A DNA stretch of 5,253 bases from Leptolinea sp. (GTDB lineage: Bacteria; Chloroflexota; Anaerolineae; Anaerolineales; Anaerolineaceae), in contig JALHEL010000157.1 in the NCBI GenBank assembly GCA_022837205.1, forward strand, positions 1 to 5,253. Direction: 5' to 3'. Below are positions 1-5,253 of this stretch, one piece after another; position 1 is the first letter of the stretch, and every line of letters starts with the position of its first letter. A model generated the notes under the pieces. It was given only the letters and a program-made list of their open reading frames with translations, was not told the DNA's origin and did no database searches. A program made the translations under genes and the position numbers.

Positions 1-1
1 G

Positions 2-457
2 ATTTTTTTCATGAATCAGGCGGGCTGCCCCGATGTAATTTTTTGCTTCCATCCTGCGCAAAAATCCCGGAATATCAATTCCCGCAGGGCAACCTTTTCT
101 GCATCGCGGATGAAGACATCCCTGACATTTCGCTGCCGCCAAAAATGCATTTTCGACAGAAACAGGTGTGCCGGAAATGTAGTCCGGTCTGTGATATGGT
201 GGTTGAACAAAATGAACAACTTCTTCGGGGAAGACGTGGGCATCATATTCGGATTGATGCAATTCGCGTAAAATAACATTCGCTGCGCCGATTCCGGATA
301 CGACGGTTGCCGGAGCACCGGTGCCCATCACGGTTGAGTCTCCGCAAAAATAAAGGTTCTTCCATTCGCTGCGTGCGTGCAGTCGTTTGAGCATTTCCTG
401 ACCGATTTGATTTTTTGGACCGCCGACCGCTCCGCCGTTTTTAAGTAAGTATCGTTC
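2..457 (-). CDS. out-of-frame continuation: C-terminal FAD motif fused to a GltD/DPYD-like iron-sulfur domain (partial)
   Basis: From 457 to the left edge a minus-strand frame is open for 152 codons without a stop. It begins ERYLLKNGGAVGGP, the segment expected next in the second FAD oxidoreductase. It continues with NLYFCGDSTVMGTGAP and VVSGIGAANVILRE, which is the family's C-terminal FAD-binding motif (346 to about 263). After a linker rich in H, P and Y (about codons 66-105) comes C111-x2-C114-x4-C119-x3-C123-P at positions 127-89, followed by AGIDIPGFLRRMEAKNYIGAA. This matches the N-terminal iron-sulfur domain (Fer4_20 type) of the glutamate synthase small subunit, PreT and dihydropyrimidine dehydrogenase. 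In those proteins it feeds electrons between NAD(P)H-linked FAD and other clusters, so a pyridine-nucleotide oxidoreductase domain may follow outside the window. If translated independently, the first ATG is at 394 (MLKRL), without a convincing ribosome-binding site. Most likely this is the severed 3' part of one large fusion gene. Confidence 0.75.
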
Positions 458-1733
458 GGGGAATATGTTGCTCAATTTGATCAATCATTCGCTCCGCTTC
501 TCTACGTTTTTGATCTTCATATTCCGGTGAACGGTAAGTGGGATCATCCGTATGCGGCCAAGAGCAAAAATTCGGTGAGATTGCCATTACAACCAGTTCA
601 TCCGGGGGACAAAGTGAGTGATCAACGAGTGAGTTTATGTATAACGTCAAATCAGATGAATCAATTATTTTCCGATTTTCGATGAAGATTTCCCAAGGAA
701 AAGAATCTTCCGGAATAGCCTCCCGATCGACAACCATGTAAAGTGTCATGCTCGGAAAAGTGGGAATTAAAGATTGCGCCCATTCAAGACGATCCGGAGA
801 AATATGCCGTGGCCGTACCAGATGTCCGTAAATATTCCAGACGGTTGCGTTGGCGATCACCCGATCGGCAAATATTTCGGTTTTATCTTGCAGTCGTACA
901 CCATAAGCGCGCCCGTCTTCGATAAGGATCTCGTCGACGAGTTGATGATAAAGGGCTTGACCGCCATAACGCTCGAAAGCTTTTTCGATCGTATTCGGGA
1001 GCATTTGTGCACCGCCGGCCGGATAATAAACTCCGCCGGTATGATTGTCGATAAACATTGTTGCAGCCAGAACCGCCGGCGTCTCTTCTGCGGTGGTATA
1101 TGCATAAGCGGAGCAAAGTTTATCGTAAAAATTGAATAACTCGGGAGAATGGAAATACTTTTTCAAAAGATCCATGGTGGAAGTAGATAGCAACTTTTGC
1201 ATTTTAATAATCGAAAACGGATCGTTGATCAGACGCCGTAAACCCTGACGCGGGGAATATTCGGAAGGAGGGACGATGACTTCATTCTTAATAACAATAT
1301 TTTCATACATTTTGTAAAGATCTGAATAAAAAGCGTTGATGCCTTCTTTTTCGTCCGGAAACAACTCGATTAATTCATCGATAAATCGTTGCAGATCCGG
1401 CCAAAAGATAATTTCTTTTCCTTCAAAGTTCATACGGGCTAAAGTGGAATGGGAAATCATATCAATCGGTTCTTCGAGTTCATTGAGTAAAAAATGGAAC
1501 GGCCGGAACCCTTTTTGACCGAAACCATATAACATGGCGGCTCCCACATCATGAATATGGTCTTCTCGTTTAAATGAAGTACAGGCTCCGCCGGGCTTGT
1601 TTTGTTGCTCGATCATTAAAACGGAAAGACCTCGTTTTGCCAATAATCCGGCTGCTGCCATTCCACCCAGACCTGCACCCACAACGATTACATCATAGTG
1701 ATCCCTTAAAATAAAATCTTCATAAAGTTTCAT
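441..1733 (-). CDS. second phytoene-desaturase-like FAD oxidoreductase, C-terminus cut off by a frame change
   Basis: A 430-residue reading frame for a diverged paralog of the preceding gene. It has VIVVGAGLGG (G19-x-G21-x2-G24), Glu42 at the end of the second strand, NKPGGA at 46-50 and GGVYYPAGG (233-241), the polyene-desaturase hallmark. It lacks the C-terminal FAD-binding motif: after DQIEQHIP (418-425) only RTILT remains before a TAA at 443-441. That missing motif is present in another minus-strand frame immediately downstream (listed separately), so this is the front part of a broken or frameshifted gene, not a naturally short enzyme. Without the last segment the protein would probably fail to hold FAD. 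It starts inside the end of the first FAD gene (ATGA overlap); its own ribosome-binding site is weak, so translation probably depends on coupling. The ancestral role was presumably desaturation or isomerisation of a polyene-like substrate. Confidence 0.82.
   Translation of the reverse strand: MKLYEDFILRDHYDVIVVGAGLGGMAAAGLLAKRGLSVLMIEQQNKPGGACTSFKREDHIHDVGAAMLYGFGQKGFRPFHFLLNELEEPIDMISHSTLARMNFEGKEIIFWPDLQRFIDELIELFPDEKEGINAFYSDLYKMYENIVIKNEVIVPPSEYSPRQGLRRLINDPFSIIKMQKLLSTSTMDLLKKYFHSPELFNFYDKLCSAYAYTTAEETPAVLAATMFIDNHTGGVYYPAGGAQMLPNTIEKAFERYGGQALYHQLVDEILIEDGRAYGVRLQDKTEIFADRVIANATVWNIYGHLVRPRHISPDRLEWAQSLIPTFPSMTLYMVVDREAIPEDSFPWEIFIENRKIIDSSDLTLYINSLVDHSLCPPDELVVMAISPNFCSWPHTDDPTYRSPEYEDQKRREAERMIDQIEQHIPRTILT
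446..461 (-). other. site of frame change inside the second FAD oxidoreductase gene
   Basis: On the minus strand the run CCCC (461-458) followed by GAACGATAC marks where the first frame (ending HIPRTILT-stop) must pass into the frame that reads ERYLLKNGGAVGGP. Skipping one base restores the reading. The paralog in the same window has about 18 further residues between its IP (426-427) and its QRT, so bases appear to be missing here as well as the frame being lost. A deletion, a repeat contraction or a sequence error are all possible. Confidence 0.7.
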
Positions 1734-3304
1734 TTTTTATGTTCGGCCTTTTTATTTACGTCATGTAATACCACTTCGGCAGCTAATTTTCCGGTTAATA
1801 CTGCTACCGGTGATCCTCCCGGTGAATAGGTCCAGTGACCGGCCGTCAACAACCCGGGAATGGGAGTAAAAACGCTTGATTTCATTTGTAAGAAATTCCC
1901 TCGTGAGAAAGTCCGTTCCTTGTGATAAGACCAACCCATAATGGCTCCTTTTGTATTGGACGTACGTTGGGCTATTGTGAGCGGTGTCGCCGAGAAACAT
2001 ATTTCGATATGATCGTTTAGCTGGGGAATGAACTTTTCCAAACCGGCGATTAAATCGGATGTATATTTTTCTTTTAAACTCTCATATTCCGCAGGTTCTC
2101 TTTCCCAACCGCCGTTGTAATTCCAGGATGTCATTGCGCTGATCATCATTCCCGTTTTACCCTGAGGTGCAAGCTCATTTTGGTGGAGGCATGGGACGGA
2201 AATCTCCTGAGGAACATGACGAAAGTAATCGGGGCGATGAATCCGGTCGTTTTCCGAGATACCGTTCAGATCCGGATGATAAAAAACATGCGAACAACCT
2301 TGAAGGCCTAAACTTTCGACGGGTCGGTCGATACCCAAGAAAACGTTGAATACGGAGTGTGAGACCTCCGCATCTTTTAATTTTCGATTAAATTTCTTCG
2401 GGAGCATTGTTTCCGGTGTCAGTTGAGTGAGCGCTTGGCGTAAATCTCCGGCAGCGATCAAATAATCTGCCCGAATTTCTTCTCCGGTAAAGAACCGGAC
2501 ACCGGAAGCTCTACCGCAATCGAAAAGCAAATTTTCCACCCGCGTGTTCAGCCTGATTTCTCCTCCCCAATTTTGTAAGGATTCTGAAAGTAGATGAGGA
2601 ATAGTCCGGATGCCTCCTTCCGGATAATAATAGTCCGTAAACATACGAAAATACCCCAATCCAAAGAAGACACTCGTTCCGTCCGGGAAAAGATCGCTGA
2701 GTATGTTGATAAGGTTTGAATTGTTGAGATGTTTTTCTAAATAAGGTCGAAAATCCTGGCGCATCAGCGATAATGCGCGGGGGATACGCGTGAATAAAGC
2801 ACCTTGTTTCCTAAACCATTCTGCTCGTGCCTCATTGCCGGTATTCGGTAAATCAAAGAAAGGAATCGGAAAAGACAGGAAGCCATCCATCAAATCATAG
2901 ACTGTCTTTGTATCTTGAAGGATTTTCTTCAAGCCGGCTTTTTCCGAGGGAAAGAATTCCTGCAACATGCAAAAATAGGAAACAACATCTTCAAATTGTC
3001 GAATAACTTGGATATTCCCGCCGATAATAAGAGCGATCGGGCTTGGATGAAAATGAACCTGTTCCAACAATCCAAGTTGCGCCAGCATGGGCATCATGAC
3101 CGAGCTGTTTTCTATAGCTTTTATTCCTCCGTCAAATAAATACCCCGATCGCCAAAATGAATTGAACAGTCCTCCCACTTGATCCGACTGTTCACAAACC
3201 AATACTTTTCTCCCCTCTTTTGCCAAGAATGAAGCTGCTGTGAGTCCCGCAAGTCCTCCGCCGATAACGATCGCATCATAGTAATTCTTTCGATTATTTT
3301 CCAT
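1730..3304 (-). CDS. phytoene-desaturase-like FAD-dependent oxidoreductase (CrtI/CrtN/CrtISO superfamily)
   Basis: A 524-residue flavoprotein when started at the ATG at 3304. The dinucleotide-binding fold starts at once: DAIVIGGGLAG with G15-x-G17-x2-G20, ending at Glu38, which would bind the FAD ribose, followed by QVGG. YYPEGG (residues 226-231) is the conserved motif before the helix and strand pair of this family. Residues 440-458 carry the TPLTIAQR...KGAIMGW segment. PGLLTAGHWTYSPGG (483-497) is the C-terminal FAD-binding motif, so all landmarks are present and the length is normal. Family members desaturate, isomerise or saturate polyenes such as carotenoids and retinoids; the exact reaction is not readable here. 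An upstream TTG at 3349 would add 15 residues (MLLKKILFYKIVGID), but it has no ribosome-binding site, starts inside the hairpin's T run and lies before the usual family start. The ATG has a weak GGGA upstream. The stop overlaps the next gene by ATGA, indicating coupling to its paralog. Confidence 0.88.
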   Translation of the reverse strand: MENNRKNYYDAIVIGGGLAGLTAASFLAKEGRKVLVCEQSDQVGGLFNSFWRSGYLFDGGIKAIENSSVMMPMLAQLGLLEQVHFHPSPIALIIGGNIQVIRQFEDVVSYFCMLQEFFPSEKAGLKKILQDTKTVYDLMDGFLSFPIPFFDLPNTGNEARAEWFRKQGALFTRIPRALSLMRQDFRPYLEKHLNNSNLINILSDLFPDGTSVFFGLGYFRMFTDYYYPEGGIRTIPHLLSESLQNWGGEIRLNTRVENLLFDCGRASGVRFFTGEEIRADYLIAAGDLRQALTQLTPETMLPKKFNRKLKDAEVSHSVFNVFLGIDRPVESLGLQGCSHVFYHPDLNGISENDRIHRPDYFRHVPQEISVPCLHQNELAPQGKTGMMISAMTSWNYNGGWEREPAEYESLKEKYTSDLIAGLEKFIPQLNDHIEICFSATPLTIAQRTSNTKGAIMGWSYHKERTFSRGNFLQMKSSVFTPIPGLLTAGHWTYSPGGSPVAVLTGKLAAEVVLHDVNKKAEHKK

Positions 3305-3319
3305 GTCTATCCCAACGAT

Positions 3320-3349
3320 TTTATAAAACAAAATTTTCTTGAGCAGCAA
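3320..3349 (-). promoter_or_regulatory. possible sigma-70-like promoter before the first FAD oxidoreductase gene
   Basis: On the minus strand TTGCTG (3349-3344) and TATAAA (3325-3320) are separated by 18 bases. The -10 box is close to consensus while the -35 box matches at only three positions. The predicted transcript would have a very short leader before the ATG at 3304. AT-rich gaps often give such matches by chance, so this is only a candidate for an internal promoter. Confidence 0.18.
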
Positions 3350-3369
3350 AAAGATGAACTGAATTCATC
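3348..3369 (-). terminator. small hairpin followed by T5, possible weak terminator or attenuator
   Basis: On the minus strand, just after the Rieske stop codon, GATGAA and TTCATC form a perfect 6-base inverted repeat around the loop TTCAG, followed directly by TTTTT. The layout is that of an intrinsic terminator, but the stem is short and AT-rich, so it would stop RNA polymerase only partly. It could lower expression of the two FAD genes relative to the genes before it. It may equally be chance. Confidence 0.3.
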
Positions 3370-3379
3370 GGACAAAAAA

Positions 3380-4390
3380 TTATCGGTCGGTGTATTTTGG
3401 TGCTTCAGAAACGGTCTTGCTTTCATTTTTTTCTTGCAAAGCCGCTCTTTTTCGTCGATATTCGATAACCGGCAAATCTCCTTGAAGCAAGGTTTCCCCT
3501 ATTTTCAAGCCGCTTATTTTTGGCTGTTGTGTAATGACGATCCGGCGGTCTTCATGTGCAATATAAACATTAACCGGCATCGCCAAATTTGCTACCATTT
3601 TTCCTAAAATCGGAACCGGTAAAAATTTCTGATAAAACCTGAGGTAAAGAATTGTATGATCATTATCCACCGGGACGAATGCCGCTAAAACACGGACTTT
3701 CTCGTTGATAAAATTTTGCCACAGATTGGGAAAAATGAATTCCAAATGAACACTTGTCGCGGATTTTGGAGTAAGCTCTTTGGGTTTTCGCGGAAGAGTG
3801 CCATCGTCAACCCGATTGAACACATAGGTATAGATCATCCTGTCATTTTTCCATTCAACGAGCGGACCGTCGACTAAAGTCCGATTTCCGCGGCCTATTG
3901 TGTGGCGATGAACAAATGGCAAGTGGATAACGTCCAACTGATTTTCGATTACCCTTGAGTAAAAAGCATCCCAAGGATCATGAGCGGAACCATAATAGAA
4001 GGTATCATCGATATCGGTAAAAAAATCGGGGATTCCGTCCGGTTTCGAATCACCCCACCAGAGCCAGATCAAGCCATGCGCTTCATAGGTTGGAGTGGCT
4101 TTTAAGTGCATTGCCTCCGGGATTGAGCCGTTTTTCCCATTTGCGGGTACCAGAACACATTTGCCCGAACCGTCAAATTGGATGCCGTGGAAGGGGCATT
4201 GGATGTGTCCGTTTTCGATTTTCCCGGCGCTGAGCATTGCTCCACGGTGGGGGCAGCGATCCGCTGCCGCATGCACTTTTCCGATCTGATCGCGCCAAAA
4301 AACGAATTTTTCTCCGAGTCTGACGACGCCTATGGGATGGGTGCCGACTTCTTTGGATTCCAAAACAACATACCATTGATTACGAATCAT
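3380..4390 (-). CDS. Rieske [2Fe-2S] non-heme iron oxygenase (ring-hydroxylating oxygenase alpha-subunit type)
   Basis: A 336-residue complete oxygenase. The N-terminal Rieske domain (about residues 3-115) carries C46-P-H48 and C65-P-F-H68, the C-x-H-x16-C-x2-H pattern that ligates a [2Fe-2S] cluster. The C-terminal catalytic domain carries N150-x2-D153-x2-H156-x4-H161. His156 and His161 are the expected mononuclear iron ligands and Asp153 the bridge to the Rieske cluster. Asp281 in AHEDRRIV is the likely third iron ligand. Such enzymes use O2 and electrons from a separate reductase or ferredoxin to hydroxylate, demethylate or desaturate a substrate. The N-terminus (MIRNQWYVV) and length resemble the monomeric-alpha classes such as the VanA or pheophorbide a oxygenase relatives more than the longer naphthalene-dioxygenase alpha subunits. 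No beta subunit gene is next to it. It overlaps the hydrolase stop by four bases and precedes two CrtI-like flavoproteins, suggesting one oxidative pathway. The substrate is unknown. Confidence 0.93.
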   Translation of the reverse strand: MIRNQWYVVLESKEVGTHPIGVVRLGEKFVFWRDQIGKVHAAADRCPHRGAMLSAGKIENGHIQCPFHGIQFDGSGKCVLVPANGKNGSIPEAMHLKATPTYEAHGLIWLWWGDSKPDGIPDFFTDIDDTFYYGSAHDPWDAFYSRVIENQLDVIHLPFVHRHTIGRGNRTLVDGPLVEWKNDRMIYTYVFNRVDDGTLPRKPKELTPKSATSVHLEFIFPNLWQNFINEKVRVLAAFVPVDNDHTILYLRFYQKFLPVPILGKMVANLAMPVNVYIAHEDRRIVITQQPKISGLKIGETLLQGDLPVIEYRRKRAALQEKNESKTVSEAPKYTDR

Positions 4391-5127
4391 TTTATTTGCT
4401 CCAACATTTTTATCGTCGCCGAAATTGTTTGTTCTTGTTGCTTCTCACGAGAGACGGTGGCGACGTTATCGCCTGACTGGTCTCCGTACCAGCCGAATTG
4501 AGCGTGATTCCCCCCTTCGATTTTTACCCATATGGTATCCGGTGGCAGTAATTGTTTCGATGCCTCGATTTTTTTACCGGTTGCCAAACCGTCTTCCGAT
4601 CCGAATACGGAAACAACCCGGATTTCGGAATCCGCTAAGCTGTCGTTTGCAGACGGGTAGGCAGCCCATAATACCAAGCCCTCGATAGATTCGGGGTGAG
4701 ATTTCGCATATGTGGCAGCCATGGCGCCGCCCAACGAATGCCCACCGATTGCCCAATGGCGGATTTGCGGATAGGCGGCTTGGACATCCTTGGCAGCATC
4801 CGTATCGAATACAGCCAAGCCGAGTGGCATTTGTACGATGATCACTAAAAATCCTTTGGCCGCAATCTGATGCGCAGCCGGGGCATAAGCCCTGTAATCC
4901 ACGTGCGCACCCGGATAAAAGATGAATCCTGTGTCGGGAAATTCAGAAGCAGGCGTAAAAATAAGCCAATGACCGGTTTCGACGGTAACGTCGGGATCGG
5001 ATTCCAGAAAAGCAAGGGCTTCCGGCATCGGCTCAGCGGTCGTTTTATTCCAAATCATTAAACCTGCGCCGAGCAAAATCAAAATGATTCCCAGCACCGA
5101 AAGAATAATGCGAATTTTTTTATTCAT
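4387..5127 (-). CDS. membrane-anchored alpha/beta hydrolase
   Basis: A 246-residue protein that looks like a small alpha/beta-hydrolase-fold enzyme of the broad Abhydrolase_5 type. Residues 1-4 are basic (MNKK) and residues 5-26 form one hydrophobic segment, a signal anchor that should place the catalytic domain outside the cytoplasm. The nucleophile elbow is GGHSLGG with Ser131. The likely acid is Asp179 in FGSEDG and the likely base is His208 in GGNHAQFGWYG, so a full Ser-Asp-His triad is visible in the correct order. FYPGAHVDY (residues 70-78) is the usual strand and oxyanion-hole region of this family. The start is fixed by GGAGG 8 bases upstream. The stop overlaps the Rieske gene start by ATGA, so the two are coupled. 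The family acts on esters, lipids or related bonds; the substrate cannot be told. In this context it could release or trim a lipid-like substrate or product, which is inference. No truncation or missing catalytic residue is seen. Confidence 0.88.
   Translation of the reverse strand: MNKKIRIILSVLGIILILLGAGLMIWNKTTAEPMPEALAFLESDPDVTVETGHWLIFTPASEFPDTGFIFYPGAHVDYRAYAPAAHQIAAKGFLVIIVQMPLGLAVFDTDAAKDVQAAYPQIRHWAIGGHSLGGAMAATYAKSHPESIEGLVLWAAYPSANDSLADSEIRVVSVFGSEDGLATGKKIEASKQLLPPDTIWVKIEGGNHAQFGWYGDQSGDNVATVSREKQQEQTISATIKMLEQIK
4399..4402 (-). promoter_or_regulatory. Shine-Dalgarno site of the Rieske oxygenase gene
   Basis: GGAG on the minus strand lies 8 bases upstream of the ATG at 4390, inside the 3' end of the hydrolase gene. 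It supports that start together with the ATGA stop/start overlap. Confidence 0.65.
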
Positions 5128-5253
5128 TTATAAAGCCTCCGGTAACCGATTTGTGTAAAGAATACCGCTTTCATTCGGATCGATGCGTGAGAGCGAATCA
5201 AAACTTTCGCCGGATTCCATAAAAACGACAGTGGATTCGAATTCGTTTTTTCT
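5128..5253 (-). CDS. C-terminal end of an unidentified upstream protein (partial)
   Basis: A minus-strand frame is open from the right edge of the window to a TAA stop at 5130-5128, giving the last 41 residues of a protein that begins outside the window. The visible tail is acidic in its first half (ESGESFDSLSRIDPNES) and ends in NRLPEAL. I recognise no domain in it. The frame is preferred over a second open frame ending at the TGA at 5126-5124 because its codons show the usual purine-first pattern (many GAA, GAT, GTC, ATC) and give a more protein-like composition. The stop directly abuts the ATG of the next gene, and that gene's GGAGG ribosome-binding site lies inside this reading frame. The two genes are therefore probably co-transcribed and translationally coupled. 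Function unknown. Confidence 0.6.
   Translation of the reverse strand, partial: RKNEFESTVVFMESGESFDSLSRIDPNESGILYTNRLPEAL
5136..5140 (-). promoter_or_regulatory. Shine-Dalgarno site of the alpha/beta hydrolase gene
   Basis: GGAGG on the minus strand lies 8 bases upstream of the ATG at 5127. It is the strongest ribosome-binding site in the window and fixes the hydrolase start. It lies inside the last codons of the upstream gene. Confidence 0.8.

Noticed and set aside
16..318. 100-residue minus-strand open frame starting MLRQPSYPES
   Set aside because: It lies out of frame over the region that clearly reads as the C-terminal FAD motif and the cysteine cluster; its own translation has no recognisable pattern.
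774..1139. 121-residue plus-strand open frame
   Set aside because: It is antisense to the second FAD oxidoreductase, whose motifs are clear, and it has no ribosome-binding site or family resemblance.
441..1733. Annotating the second flavoprotein as a complete 430-residue enzyme
   Set aside because: The essential C-terminal FAD motif is missing from it and is found intact in the neighbouring frame from 457 down.
3305..3349. TTG start that would lengthen the first FAD oxidoreductase by 15 residues
   Set aside because: There is no ribosome-binding site, it overlaps the hairpin's T run, and the family normally begins just before the GxGxxG motif, as given by the ATG at 3304.
4178..4501. 107-residue plus-strand open frame
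   Set aside because: It is antisense across the Rieske N-terminus and the hydrolase C-terminus, both of which have clear motifs; it is a shadow frame.
5124..5253. Alternative open frame at the right edge ending in TGA overlapping the hydrolase ATG
   Set aside because: An ATGA overlap would fit the style of this operon, but the codons (many T- and C-first) and composition look less like a coding frame than the one ending at TAA 5130-5128. It is not fully excluded because only 126 bases are visible.

Overview
All genes supported here lie on the minus strand and are packed like one operon. Reading in the direction of transcription (right to left) there are: the last 41 codons of an unidentified upstream gene; a membrane-anchored alpha/beta hydrolase; a Rieske-type non-heme iron oxygenase; a phytoene-desaturase-like FAD oxidoreductase; and a second, diverged phytoene-desaturase-like FAD oxidoreductase that is broken by a frame change near positions 446-461. 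The second oxidoreductase continues out of frame to the left edge. Junctions are very tight: TAA directly followed by ATG at 5130/5127, and 4-base ATGA overlaps at 4390/4387 and 1733/1730. Only the gap between the Rieske gene and the first FAD gene (about 75 bases) has room for regulatory sequence, and it holds a small hairpin followed by a T run.

The most notable part is the left end. After the stop codon of the last FAD gene, another minus-strand frame continues the family's C-terminal FAD-binding motif (Cys-Gly-Asp, then a Gly/Ala-rich segment). It then runs through a linker into a four-cysteine cluster (C-x2-C-x4-C-x3-C-P) of the kind found at the N-terminus of the glutamate synthase small subunit and in dihydropyrimidine dehydrogenase. 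The ancestral gene was therefore probably a fusion of a CrtI-like flavoprotein and an iron-sulfur/GltD-like module, now interrupted by a small deletion or frameshift, or by a sequencing error. Compared with its paralog in this window, about 18 residues are also missing at the break.

Functionally, a Rieske oxygenase beside two CrtI/CrtN/CrtISO-type flavoproteins suggests oxidative tailoring (desaturation plus hydroxylation or oxidation) of a hydrophobic polyene, isoprenoid, pigment or lipid-like molecule. The substrate cannot be read from sequence. No dedicated ferredoxin or ferredoxin reductase is present in the window, so the iron-sulfur/flavin extension could be relevant to electron supply; this is inference.

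The DNA is bacterial in style (short SD-led, overlapping genes; GC in the mid-40s by eye). The gene styles are reminiscent of Chloroflexota (Anaerolineae-like) or Firmicutes, but the taxonomic guess is weak. A Rieske oxygenase implies that O2 is available at least sometimes. No RNA gene, CRISPR array, insertion sequence or integration site was seen.
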